From assembly GCF_000710775.1 (NCBI RefSeq), contig NZ_JOJP01000001.1:4426141-4490140 (forward strand): DNA of 64,000 bases, written 5' to 3'. The notes beneath the pieces were generated by a model. That model saw nothing but the letters and a program-made list of their open reading frames with translations. It was not told the DNA's origin and did not search any database. The DNA is from Endozoicomonas elysicola (lineage in GTDB: Bacteria > Pseudomonadota > Gammaproteobacteria > Pseudomonadales > Endozoicomonadaceae). Positions 45,006-56,344 of this stretch are shown here, in pieces. The first letter of the stretch is position 1; each line of letters starts with the position of its first letter. Position numbers and translations under genes: made by a program.

Positions 45006-46151
45006 GTGAGCATCGATTTCGATAAATTGGTGGATCGAACCAATACCTCCAGTCTTAAATGGGAACGCTTCAGTTCTGACGTTCTACCCATGTGGGTAGC
45101 GGATATGGATTTTCAGTCAGCTCCAGAGATTATCGAAGCTCTCCACCAGCGTATTGATCATGGTGTTTTCGGATATACTGAGCCAGATAGTGAGCTTGAA
45201 CAACTGGTGGTTGAGCGCTGTCGCAACCTTTATCACTGGGATATTGAGCCGGATTGGATCGTCTGGACACCGGGCCTGGTATCCGCGCTGAATGTCTGTG
45301 TACGTGCTTATGCGGGGAAAAGAGAGGGTGTTATATCCCCTGTTCCTGTGTATTACCCATTTCTGATGGCTCCAAAGCTCGCAGGACGTGAACTTATTGG
45401 TGTCGAATGGATTAAGCAAAACGATCAATGGGTTCTTGATCTCGAAAGCCTGGAGCAGAAAATCACGCCCAGCACTAAGCTGCTGATGCTGTGCAACCCA
45501 CAAAACCCGAACGGTCGGGTATTTACCCGGGCAGAGCTGGAAAAGCTTGAACAACTCTGTAAAAAGCATGGGCTTGTCGTCTGCTCAGATGAAGTGCATT
45601 GCGATCTTATTCTTGATCGCCATGCCGAACATATTCCCTATGCCTCCATCAGCGAATTTGCCCGAGAGAACTCAGTCACCCTGATGTCACCGTCCAAAAC
45701 CTTCAACCTGGCAGGTTTCGGCTGTGCATTTGCCATTATTCCCAATAATCAGTTACGCCATCAGTTCAACCGGGTTCGTACCGGAATTGTACCGTCAACG
45801 GACAGCACTCTGATTGGTTATACCGCAGCAAAAGCAGCCTATCGTCATGGTGAACCCTGGCGGCAGTCATTACTGGATTACCTGCGTAGTAACCATAATT
45901 ACCTGATGGAAGCCATCAATAACATCCCCGGCCTTTCCATGGAGCCACTGCAGGCAACCTACCTAGCCTGGATTGACGTCAGCGAACTGGGGCTGGATGA
46001 CCCACACCAGTTCTTTGAACAGGCCGGTGTAGGCCTCTCGCCAGGAAAACAGTTCGGTGATGAAAATTACCTGAGGCTGAACTTTGGCTGCAGCCGATCA
46101 CTGCTGGAAGAAGGCGTTAAGCGAATTGCCAAAGCCGTTGCACAGCTGTAA
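45006..46151 (+). CDS. patB: PatB/MalY-type PLP-dependent C-S beta-lyase
   Basis: 381 residues, fold type I aminotransferase. The N-terminal LPMWVADMDFQSAP segment is diagnostic of the PatB/MalY group. The PLP-binding Lys is Lys231 in SPSKTFNLAG; NPQNPNGR and SDEVHCDL are other conserved segments. These enzymes release sulfide or thiols from cystathionine or cysteine conjugates. GTG start at 45006 (an ATG is not available in the conserved start); AGGAT lies about 8 nt before. A separate transcription unit from mnmH seems likely because of the 117-bp gap. Confidence 0.92.
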   Translation: MSIDFDKLVDRTNTSSLKWERFSSDVLPMWVADMDFQSAPEIIEALHQRIDHGVFGYTEPDSELEQLVVERCRNLYHWDIEPDWIVWTPGLVSALNVCVRAYAGKREGVISPVPVYYPFLMAPKLAGRELIGVEWIKQNDQWVLDLESLEQKITPSTKLLMLCNPQNPNGRVFTRAELEKLEQLCKKHGLVVCSDEVHCDLILDRHAEHIPYASISEFARENSVTLMSPSKTFNLAGFGCAFAIIPNNQLRHQFNRVRTGIVPSTDSTLIGYTAAKAAYRHGEPWRQSLLDYLRSNHNYLMEAINNIPGLSMEPLQATYLAWIDVSELGLDDPHQFFEQAGVGLSPGKQFGDENYLRLNFGCSRSLLEEGVKRIAKAVAQL

Positions 46152-46168
46152 ATAGCTAAAAGACTTTC

Positions 46169-46235
46169 ACCACAAAGGCACAGAGACACAAAGAAAAATG
46201 TACTATTGAACTTTGTGTCTCTGTGCCTTTGTGGT
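46169..46235. repeat. Perfect 25-bp inverted repeat (dispersed hairpin element or terminator)
   Basis: 46169-46193 is the exact reverse complement of 46211-46235, with a 17-nt loop. The arm reads ACCACAAAGGCACAGAGACA followed by CAAAG. It lies 18 bp after the patB stop. Sequences of this low-complexity purine type occur as dispersed hairpins in several proteobacteria (recalled, not searched). It could stop transcription from patB but lacks a normal U-run. Confidence 0.8.
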
Positions 46236-46305
46236 TACACAACATTATTGCCAATAGCACTGCCTGGCGTCATTATACCCAGCCCAATAACTTGCCAGAC
46301 TCACC

Positions 46306-47061
46306 GTGAAAGAAACCACCACTCAGTCATTCCAGTTTGAACAGATCGGTGTTATTCGCTCCTGCTACCGCCAGAAATTTGGAATCCCCCGCCAGCCCGG
46401 TATTGTCACCGCTGCTGAAGCCACACTGGAACTTATCCCACCCTACAACCAGGAAAACCTGGTACGTGGTCTGGATGGTTTTTCACATATCTGGGTCCAT
46501 TTTATCTTCCACAAGACCATGGATGAAGGCTGGCGCCCGACCATACGTCCGCCAAGGCTGGGTGGTAGACAACGCATGGGGGTGTTTGCTACCCGCTCAA
46601 CACATCGCCCCAATCCTATGGGCATGTCCGTGGTTGAATTGCGTAAAATTGAATCAGGAAATGGCAAGTTGAAACTGCACATTGGGGCTGTAGACCTTCT
46701 TGATGGTACTCCGGTTATAGATATCAAACCCTACCTGCCTTATGCCGACGCACTGCCTAATGCAAAGGGGGGCTTTGCTCCCTTACCCATGCAAATGGCC
46801 GAAGTGAAGTTCACCGATGAGGCCATGAGTCAATGCCTGCGTTATGAACAACGAACTGGCAGACAACTGATTCTGCTGATCGAGCAGGTGCTTGGTCAGG
46901 ATCCAAGACCAGCCTACCTGAGGGAAACCTCCGAACGGCGCCATGGTACCGCCCTATGGGACCTGAATGTGGTCTGGGAATACACAAACCATCACTTTCT
47001 GGTTAAAGAGCTGGAGCCCCTTAAGCTGGATGAGAATACAAAGGAAGGTAATGGGCAATGA
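46306..47061 (+). CDS. trmO: tRNA (N6-threonylcarbamoyladenosine37-N6)-methyltransferase
   Basis: 251 residues, TrmO (YaeB/UPF0066) family. The N-terminal beta-barrel domain has FEQIGVIRSCYRQKFGIPRQ, the SAM-site segments THRPNPMGMSVVEL and DLLDGTPVIDIKPYLPY, followed by a C-terminal domain. It methylates t6A at position 37 of tRNAs reading ACY codons, including tRNA-Thr. GTG is the start (46306). The stop overlaps the start of yheU by 4 bp (ATGA). Confidence 0.95.
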   Translation: MKETTTQSFQFEQIGVIRSCYRQKFGIPRQPGIVTAAEATLELIPPYNQENLVRGLDGFSHIWVHFIFHKTMDEGWRPTIRPPRLGGRQRMGVFATRSTHRPNPMGMSVVELRKIESGNGKLKLHIGAVDLLDGTPVIDIKPYLPYADALPNAKGGFAPLPMQMAEVKFTDEAMSQCLRYEQRTGRQLILLIEQVLGQDPRPAYLRETSERRHGTALWDLNVVWEYTNHHFLVKELEPLKLDENTKEGNGQ

Positions 47062-47294
47062 TTATTCCCTATGAGATGCTTGAGCAGGAAACGCTTGAAA
47101 GTCTGATCGAAGAGTTTGTCAGCCGGGAAGGGACGGATAACGGCTATGACGAAGCACTTTCAAAGCGAGTGGAGCAGGTTTTGTCCCGATTAAAATCGGG
47201 AGAGATGGTGATCGTTTTTGATCAGGAGAGCCAGACACCCAATATCCTGCACAAAGATGTTGCAAAACAAATCCTGAGAGAGCAGGAAGTCTGA
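47058..47294 (+). CDS. yheU: YheU-family protein (UPF0270)
   Basis: 78 residues, normal length for the family. It begins MIIPYEMLEQETLESLIEEF and ends with a helical segment; the family is conserved in gammaproteobacteria but has no established function. Overlaps trmO by 4 bp, so the two are co-translated. It converges with the DUF924 gene, only 13 bp away, with no terminator between. Confidence 0.93.
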   Translation: MIIPYEMLEQETLESLIEEFVSREGTDNGYDEALSKRVEQVLSRLKSGEMVIVFDQESQTPNILHKDVAKQILREQEV

Positions 47295-47307
47295 CCTTCG
47301 CCTATTA

Positions 47308-48093
47308 CTACCATCTGGCACCATCGATAAACCCTTTGGTGCCTTTCTTCGAAAGGTAGGCATCCTCCAGCTCTGTAGGCATTCTTTGCTTCGCCTGGTT
47401 TCGATGCGGAAAGCGCCCGAACATATACACCATCTGATAATGCTCAAAACCTTTATTCAGCGCATTAAGGAACTCATACGGGTGATCAGAATGTTCATTC
47501 AATGCTTTGAGATAATCAAGCGCTATCTGTTGTGACGCAAGATGCTCATGATGCATCATGGGAAAAATGACAAATAGCTTTTGATAGCCCGTGAAGTAGT
47601 GCTCATAAAACTGCTTTTCCAGATTAACCTTCGCCGCATCCCGAGCCAAAGCATCATAATAGAAAGCTCGTCCCTGATTCCGAAACATATTTCGGCTGAA
47701 CTGATCAATCAAGATAATATAGGCCAGATTTTCAAAAGGATTACGATAAGTATTCCAATCGTGTTTACCTGAAACAACGGACTCAAAAATCGGAAGAAAC
47801 TTCTCTCGGGTCAATCGATCAACTTCCTGACTACCCGCCGCACCATTTGGGCCATGAGGGAACCACTTCTCGTTATAACGACCCGCTCCGCGAAGTTCTA
47901 TATCACGGTCCCACTCTTCAAACCAGAAGTGAAGAACGTCCAAAGCTTCAGGATTGGCCTCAGCTAACCAATCCTGACTGCTTCTTGTGGAGTCAAAAGT
48001 CTCTTTAGAAACAACAGAGCACCCATTCAGAAACAGCTGCAAAGCAAACAGAAGCAAGAGTGGAAGAAAATGTGTACGCAAAGGCATCATCAA
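47308..48093 (-). CDS. DUF924-family lipoprotein
   Basis: 261 residues. The N-terminus is a lipoprotein signal peptide (LPLLLLFALQLFLNGC, lipid Cys at 25). The remainder is a DUF924 domain (about 45-255) with its hallmark segments LHFWFEEWD, DQFSRNMFRNQGRAF and, near the end, FGRFPHRN. DUF924 proteins are helical, TPR-like and usually cytoplasmic, so an exported, membrane-anchored form is unusual. Function unknown. Monocistronic on the minus strand, with about 100 bp to the next gene. Confidence 0.9.
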   Translation of the reverse strand: MMMPLRTHFLPLLLLFALQLFLNGCSVVSKETFDSTRSSQDWLAEANPEALDVLHFWFEEWDRDIELRGAGRYNEKWFPHGPNGAAGSQEVDRLTREKFLPIFESVVSGKHDWNTYRNPFENLAYIILIDQFSRNMFRNQGRAFYYDALARDAAKVNLEKQFYEHYFTGYQKLFVIFPMMHHEHLASQQIALDYLKALNEHSDHPYEFLNALNKGFEHYQMVYMFGRFPHRNQAKQRMPTELEDAYLSKKGTKGFIDGARW

Positions 48094-48196
48094 TTCCCTA
48101 TGTAATACCTTGGCACTAGACCAAAAGAGAGGTTTAACTTGAGAAAGCTTCTGTTATGTTATCGACCTCTCAAATAACTTTTACAGGTCACGACGC

Positions 48197-48778
48197 TTAC
48201 AGGTTACAACGTCGAAGTTGTTCACCATAATCACTTGCTCGACGCTTTACTGTACTGGCAGTATTAAGCAACCATTTCTTTTTCTTATGCGTCCCCTTTC
48301 GGTAACCGTACCAACCCTCATGGTAATTCAGATACTGTTGATCCGCAGCCCAGAGTGAAGTCCCGTTAACCTTACGGGACTTGTGGGTATACCAGCCAAT
48401 AAAGTCGATGGAGTCGCCAAAATCTTTCCGGCTGGAGAAAAAGCCACCCGCCTCTCTGACATACTGATCCCAGGTACCATCCTGAGCCTGAGAGTAGCCG
48501 TAGGCAGAAGAATCACGAGGTAATGGAATAAAGAGAAACCATGGCCGTGGGGGCTGGGCATTATGCCGGTAGGATGACTCCTGATACATAATGGCCATCA
48601 TAATCTGAATAGGTGTCCCCCAACGCTGATTGGCTTTTTTAGCATCCTTATACCAACTGCGTTTTTCCTTGAAAACATTGCAAAGATTGTGAGGCTTCTC
48701 AGGTGGTGCCTTAGAGGCACAGCCTGCCAATACTGCAGAAAATATCAGAACAATCAGCTTTCGGCTCAGGTTTGACAT
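48197..48778 (-). CDS. Lysozyme-like (SLT-type) lipoprotein
   Basis: 193 residues. Signal peptide with lipobox LAGC (Cys19), so an outer-membrane lipoprotein is expected. The core (about 50-170) resembles a small lysozyme-like transglycosylase domain: a catalytic-type Glu in MAIMYQESSYRHNAQ, then SSAYGYSQAQDGTWDQYVRE, a typical goose-lysozyme/SLT pattern. It would cut peptidoglycan glycan strands. The C-terminus is very basic. Related sequences are annotated only as hypothetical lipoproteins as far as I recall, so the activity is inferred. Confidence 0.85.
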   Translation of the reverse strand: MSNLSRKLIVLIFSAVLAGCASKAPPEKPHNLCNVFKEKRSWYKDAKKANQRWGTPIQIMMAIMYQESSYRHNAQPPRPWFLFIPLPRDSSAYGYSQAQDGTWDQYVREAGGFFSSRKDFGDSIDFIGWYTHKSRKVNGTSLWAADQQYLNYHEGWYGYRKGTHKKKKWLLNTASTVKRRASDYGEQLRRCNL

Positions 48779-48927
48779 TCAGCCGCTATCCTCCTAATTC
48801 CAACCAAAGAGATCACAAAGCACACAGAGAAAAGACAAGCTTTATTCCACTTGATAAATTCTAACGTTCAGGAGTGTTTATCGGAACTTTGTGAACTCCG
48901 GGGTTTCAAATCAAATTACCGCAGGCA

Positions 48928-51027
<2,100 letters not shown>

Positions 51028-51078
51028 TCAGGCGGCTGGCTAACCCCAGTAATAGGTGACAGCCTGCCCGTGAGAAAA

Positions 51079-52263
51079 TTAATGAACTGGCTGTTTAGCC
51101 AGCTGCTTTCGCTCATACTCACGAATACGCTGACGACAGTGTTCCAGGGTTTGCTGTGTCATTACGCTAAACTGTTCATCCTTCAGCTCACCGCCCAGAT
51201 CAAGAGCCAGGCGACGCGCCGTCTCTTCCATCAGGGCAAACGCCTGCATAGGTTTTTCAGGTCCGGGAAGACTCATAAAAAGACTCAAAGCCGGTGTTTC
51301 AGTGGCTTCCAGATTATCAATGGTAAAGGTACCCGGCTTTACACCATTGGCCATACTGAAAAGAATCTTTCCGGTGCCATCGGCGTTGCTGTATCGATGG
51401 AAGATCGACATATCACCAAAACGCATACCTGAAGCAAGCATTGACTGCATCAGTTGTTCACCAGCAAAAATACCACCTCCTTTTGACAGCACGTTGATCA
51501 CGATAACTTCACTGGCTGGGGGACGGTCCTTTAACTTCTCAGCCTTTTCACGGCCTCCCAAGTTAAGCTCTTTCTGTGGGTTTGGATTATCTCTAGCAGA
51601 AACTTCACGCTCCTGAATCGTTGCCTTACCCTTGCTGGACGCCACCCTTGGTCGACTGACAAACTCTTCCGGCTCGGCACTCAGCCTGGAGGCTTCACGT
51701 GAGCGTACTGATCGGTCAGGGCCTTCAGTTCGTGAAAAGCCTTCGCTTTGTAGAACATCTTCAGATGGTGAAAAACGTTTAGCTCTACCAGACTGATGAG
51801 ATTCATCCAGATTCATCAATACCGGTACAGGTTCGCCAAGGTCCAGCGCTCGCTGAGACTTGGTTTTTTCTGAAAATTCAGGTGTATCAGCCAGCTCATC
51901 AGAATAAGCGTCTGTATCTGGCTCTTTAACAGTGGGTTTCGGATGTTCCCTCTGCCTTGATGGTTCAGAGTATACCTGCTCATATTCAGCATAACCCTCT
52001 GAATAATCGGCACTTGAAAAGTCAGGCTCAACACGTTCCCTCAGTTGATCTTTTCTTGAGTGTGATTCGTTCGACGAGCGAGAGCGTGCTCCACCATTAG
52101 GAAGCTCACTGGAAAAGTCATCGTCATAGCCTTTGACCTCTTCCAGGCCAAAGCTGAGCTCTGATGCTCTTTTTCTGGCCAGCCGCATCCTGCGATAACC
52201 ATCAGCCAGTACACCGATGATTACCAAAATTCCAATGAGTATTAGCCAATCTCGCAAACTCAT
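51079..52263 (-). CDS. zipA: Cell division protein ZipA
   Basis: 394 residues. One N-terminal membrane helix (about 5-22) in the N-out orientation typical of ZipA, a charged then Pro/Ser/Glu-rich linker (about 25-245) and the C-terminal FtsZ-binding domain (about 255-385; VINVLSKGGGIFAGEQLMQS). It tethers FtsZ to the membrane at the division site. It precedes ligA on the same strand, and smc is upstream, the standard order. Confidence 0.94.
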   Translation of the reverse strand: MSLRDWLILIGILVIIGVLADGYRRMRLARKRASELSFGLEEVKGYDDDFSSELPNGGARSRSSNESHSRKDQLRERVEPDFSSADYSEGYAEYEQVYSEPSRQREHPKPTVKEPDTDAYSDELADTPEFSEKTKSQRALDLGEPVPVLMNLDESHQSGRAKRFSPSEDVLQSEGFSRTEGPDRSVRSREASRLSAEPEEFVSRPRVASSKGKATIQEREVSARDNPNPQKELNLGGREKAEKLKDRPPASEVIVINVLSKGGGIFAGEQLMQSMLASGMRFGDMSIFHRYSNADGTGKILFSMANGVKPGTFTIDNLEATETPALSLFMSLPGPEKPMQAFALMEETARRLALDLGGELKDEQFSVMTQQTLEHCRQRIREYERKQLAKQPVH

Positions 52264-52523
52264 GTCCTTGCTGCCCTATAGACCTTGAAACAACGCCCCG
52301 AATTGCAGTCTGTTTCCCTGTGATAACACTTTATGTCAAAACATAGACCGTCGTCATTTATCACATCTGAATTAATTACTGCTGCAATCGACCAACGTTG
52401 CAATATTACAATAAAAAAATAACAAATTAAGCTATGTTCTTCTGCTTTACGCGTTTTATAGACTGCTTTCACTCAAAGTCATAGCTTATTTATCCAGTTC
52501 TAAAATCCTGGTATAGCGAGTGT

Positions 52524-55500
52524 TTATAACTCCGCCATGGCCGCTGCCTGCTCAATATCTACCGATACAGGTCGAGATACCCCAGGCTCATGCATGGTCA
52601 CACCCACCAACTGGCTGGCCGCCTGCATGGCTATTTTGTTGTGAGTAATATAAACAAACTGCACTTTATCACTCATTTCAGACACCATTTTCGCATACCG
52701 ACCCACGTTGGCATCGTCCAAAGGTGCGTCAACCTCATCCAGCATACAGAAAGGTGATGGATTCAACTGGAAGATGGCAAATACCAGGGCAATCGCCGTC
52801 AGTGCTTTTTCACCACCGGATAGCAGGTGAATGGTACTGTTTTTCTTTCCTGGTGGCTGAGCCATTATAGCCACACCGGTATCCAGAAGATCATCCCCTG
52901 TTAATGCCAGATAGGCCTGACCACCACCAAACACTCGAGGAAACAGCTCCTGCAAACCAGAGTTCACTTTATCGAAAGTAACTTTGAACCGTTGCCGGGT
53001 TTCCTTGTCAATCTTGCGAATCGCATTCTCCAGCGTATTCAGCGCAGACTCCAGATCATCATTCTGGGCATCCAGGTACTGCTTGCGCTCCGACTGGGTT
53101 TCGTACTCTTCAATAGCCGCCAGGTTTATTGCACCCAGCCGCTCAATTCTTGCCGCAATTTTCTCCAGATCCTGCTCCCACGCCTGCTCTGAAGCATCAT
53201 CAGGAAGGTTTTCCAATACGGTTTCAAGATCAAACTGATCTTCTTTTAACTGTTCAGCCAGTGTCGTTCGGCGAACCTGCATTCCCTGCCAGTCCATTCT
53301 CAGCTTTTCCAGCTGCTCACGAACCTTCTGGGCCTGCTGCTCGGCAGCATGACGCACTTTTTCACCAGAGCGAATCCGCTGTTCAACTTCTTCAAGAGCA
53401 ATCCGGGCCTGCTGCATCGCCTCTTCTTCCTCAAGGCGCCTGGCCAGTAATTCTTCCAACTGGTCTCGCAGATCCCCTTCTGGTGAATTGGATTCCGACA
53501 TGGACTCACGAAGAAACTCTCTTCGCTCTCGAAGCTTGGTAGCTTGCTGGCTCAATCGTTCAATAGCGGCTTTCAAAGAGCCAATCTGTGTATTGATGGA
53601 TTGCTGCCTCAGGGCCAGCTGATGAGACCGCTCTTTATCAAATCGAGCCTGATGACGTACGGTTTCAAGGCGGGATTGGAATTTTTCCCGCTGTTCCTGC
53701 ATCTCTTCCCGCCGACCAATATCCTGTTCCATATGGTCAAGGGCTTCCTGCAACCGCATTCGTGATTCGCCAATCACTTCCTGCTCAAGCTGATACTGCT
53801 CGCGGACTTCCTGCAACTCATGATCAAGACGACGACGACGCTCTGAAAACTGTTCAAGTCGTACTTTTCGAGCCCCGAGGTCCGCCCTCACCTCACCCTG
53901 ACTGCGATTAATACCCGACAACTGCTTCTGGAGCTGCTCCCTCTGAACTTCATGTTGCTCCAACGCCGCTCTTGCACTATCGAGCTGCTCTTTCAGTATC
54001 AGGCTATTTTCTTCCAGTGTGGCCAGCTTTTCAGCTAAAGCTTCCATCTCTTTCTGGCGTTCAAGCACACCAGCATTATTTTCCACACCTCTGCTGACCC
54101 GAAGCCAGCCAGAGGATAACCAGATGCCATCCATGGTGATAATGGACTCACCGGGTTGCAGTTTGGATCGCAGTGAAAGTGCAGTATCCAGAGACTCTGC
54201 TGCATAAATTCCAGCCAGTAGAGGTAATGCTTCCTGACCGCTGACTATCTTTTCAGCCAGCAGTGGCAGCTCGCTCAGAGAAGGTGAAGAGCGCAACCCA
54301 TTTCCTGCTTCCAGCAGTAACAGTGAACCCTGCTCCAATGAACCCAGAGCCTCGGCAACTGGGTCAAAGTTATCCAGACATACCGCCTGCAGACTATCAC
54401 CCAGCACGGTCTCAACCGACCGTTCCCAGCCGGCTTCAACGTTAAGCTTATCCATCAAGCGGGGATGATCCGTGAGTCGCTGCTGCTCGAGCCACTCAAT
54501 GGTTCCGGTATCCTGATGCATTGAGGCCTGATGCAAAGCCTCCAGTGAGGCATGACGTCCACGAACCATGCTCAGTTCATCACGGTTGTTTTCCAGCTCA
54601 GCGGTCAATTGCTGAACCAGGCCACGTTGATGCTCAACCGCCTCAACACTTTCTTCTATTCGGAGTTCTACCGTCTCTGCCGTCAGTTCCAGCTCTGTCA
54701 GTTTTTCAGAAAGCAGCTCCATCTCCTCCTGATCTTCACTGCCTCCCAGCGCTGCTGACTCTTCTTTCAAGCGGCCTTCACGCTCCTGCAGTCTTCCCAT
54801 CACCTGCTCAGCATGGTTGATACGGGACTGCTCAACTTCTGCCGTTCGCTTTGGCTCATGAGAACGCTGGTTAAACTGGTCCCATTCCTGCTGCCAGCGC
54901 TGCATGGCCTCTTCAGCCTGAGCCAACACATCACCAGAGTCGGACTCCTGATCTTGCAGCATCACCAGTTCAGGCTCAAGCTCAATCAGCTCTTCCTGAA
55001 AAGCTTCCAGTTGCTGCTGATCATCCGCGAGCTGTTCCCGCGCCTCTTCCCAACCCTGCTCTACTTGCTCAAGATCACGACTTAGCTCTTTTGACCGTTC
55101 TTCCCGGTGTTGCAGCGTCTGCTCAATACGGGTAACTTCATTTCCTGTGCTGTAGTAGCTGGACTGGGTTTCATGAAAACGGTCACTCAACTCCATCTGC
55201 TGAACACGGTCTTCTTCCATGGCAGCATCAGCAGAACGTTGTTGGCTGATCGCGGCTTCCAACTGCACTTCAAATTCACGAATAGCCTGTTCCTGAGACT
55301 GGGCGCCGGTATTGATGGTCTGCCACTTCAATGCTTGCAGCTGCGCTTTTTTCAGCCGTTCTTCAGCTTTATATTCTTTATACTTTTCTGCAGACTGAGC
55401 CTGGCGCTGAAGATGCCCTAACTGACGCCCCAACTCTTCTCTCAGGTCGGTGAGACGCTCAAGATTTTCTTTTGTTCGACGAATCCGGTTTTCGGTCTCA

Positions 55501-56033
55501 CGACGACGCTCTTTATAACGGGAAATACCCGCAGCCTCTTCAATAAATACCCGAAGCTCTTCCGGTTTTGATTCAACAAGGTTGGAAATGATGCCCTGAC
55601 TGATGATGGCATAACTCCTGGGACCCAGACCGGTCCCAAGAAAGACATCCATAATGTCCTTACGGCGACATTTACTGCCATTCAGGTAATAGATATTTTT
55701 TGCATCAGAGTTAACAGTACGCTTAACGGAGATTTCCCTATAGGCGGCAAACTCCCCCGTAACCCGCCCTTCGTTGTTATCAAAAACCAACTCAACAGAG
55801 GCCTGGTTTGCTGGCTTACGGCTGTTAGAACCCTTAAAGATAACGTCCGTCATCGACTCGCCACGCAGATGTTTGGCGGAAGACTCCCCCATTACCCAAC
55901 GAACAGCATCAATGATATTAGATTTACCACAACCATTGGGGCCAACCACCCCACACATATTGGAGGGAAAGTGAACCGTTGTAGCATCCACAAAAGATTT
56001 GAATCCGGCCAGTTTGATGGATTTTAAACGCAT
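52524..56033 (-). CDS. smc: Chromosome segregation ATPase SMC
   Basis: 1169 residues from ATG 56031-56033, which gives the conserved MRLKSIKLAGFKSF start and has AAAGGA before it; the longer frame upstream adds 23 residues of no homology. N-terminal head with Walker A GPNGCGKSN, two long coiled coils, hinge (about 500-640, including NVEAGWERSVETVLGDSLQA), and a C-terminal head with LSGGEKALTAIA and the Walker B FCMLDEVDAPLDD. It compacts and separates chromosomes. Gammaproteobacteria outside the enterics commonly have SMC-ScpAB in place of MukB. Its gap to zipA is 260 bp. Confidence 0.97.
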   Translation of the reverse strand: MRLKSIKLAGFKSFVDATTVHFPSNMCGVVGPNGCGKSNIIDAVRWVMGESSAKHLRGESMTDVIFKGSNSRKPANQASVELVFDNNEGRVTGEFAAYREISVKRTVNSDAKNIYYLNGSKCRRKDIMDVFLGTGLGPRSYAIISQGIISNLVESKPEELRVFIEEAAGISRYKERRRETENRIRRTKENLERLTDLREELGRQLGHLQRQAQSAEKYKEYKAEERLKKAQLQALKWQTINTGAQSQEQAIREFEVQLEAAISQQRSADAAMEEDRVQQMELSDRFHETQSSYYSTGNEVTRIEQTLQHREERSKELSRDLEQVEQGWEEAREQLADDQQQLEAFQEELIELEPELVMLQDQESDSGDVLAQAEEAMQRWQQEWDQFNQRSHEPKRTAEVEQSRINHAEQVMGRLQEREGRLKEESAALGGSEDQEEMELLSEKLTELELTAETVELRIEESVEAVEHQRGLVQQLTAELENNRDELSMVRGRHASLEALHQASMHQDTGTIEWLEQQRLTDHPRLMDKLNVEAGWERSVETVLGDSLQAVCLDNFDPVAEALGSLEQGSLLLLEAGNGLRSSPSLSELPLLAEKIVSGQEALPLLAGIYAAESLDTALSLRSKLQPGESIITMDGIWLSSGWLRVSRGVENNAGVLERQKEMEALAEKLATLEENSLILKEQLDSARAALEQHEVQREQLQKQLSGINRSQGEVRADLGARKVRLEQFSERRRRLDHELQEVREQYQLEQEVIGESRMRLQEALDHMEQDIGRREEMQEQREKFQSRLETVRHQARFDKERSHQLALRQQSINTQIGSLKAAIERLSQQATKLRERREFLRESMSESNSPEGDLRDQLEELLARRLEEEEAMQQARIALEEVEQRIRSGEKVRHAAEQQAQKVREQLEKLRMDWQGMQVRRTTLAEQLKEDQFDLETVLENLPDDASEQAWEQDLEKIAARIERLGAINLAAIEEYETQSERKQYLDAQNDDLESALNTLENAIRKIDKETRQRFKVTFDKVNSGLQELFPRVFGGGQAYLALTGDDLLDTGVAIMAQPPGKKNSTIHLLSGGEKALTAIALVFAIFQLNPSPFCMLDEVDAPLDDANVGRYAKMVSEMSDKVQFVYITHNKIAMQAASQLVGVTMHEPGVSRPVSVDIEQAAAMAEL

Positions 56034-56344
56034 CGTTTCCTTTAGCTCTTCACTGTCGGGGCCCGGCTCTGTACACAATATACGAGCCTGAATACTGACC
56101 AATAGTTCACGCTATGGGGCTTTATGCTCCGGTAAAACCACCATTCATAGCATGCTGCTTTGGGCTCCGGTTCCTTGTCATAGCGAATCGTTTATTTGAA
56201 AGAATTTATATTTCTTTCAATCCAGATCTTACACATTACCACAGTTAATAGAAAAGTCGCCTTTTCCGAAATGAAAAAGGCGACTTCCATTATTTTTAAT
56301 AACTTGAGACCGCTTTTAAGTACTTTAGTTCAAAGAATCACAGT
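56034..56344. other. Intergenic region between smc and the ccm operon
   Basis: About 310 bp. It holds the terminator of the ccm operon at 56254-56286 and, nearer smc, the presumed smc promoter. No gene is supported. Confidence 0.5.
56254..56286 (-). terminator. Intrinsic terminator of the ccm operon
   Basis: AAGTCGCCTTTT (56254-56265) and AAAAGGCGACTT (56275-56286) form a perfect 12-bp stem with a 9-nt loop, followed on the minus strand by TTCTATT, after the ccmI stop. Confidence 0.85.

Noticed and set aside
48129-48171. GAGAGGT/ACCTCTC pair upstream of the DUF924 gene
   Set aside because: About 30-nt spacing and no U-run; too weak to call as a terminator or operator.
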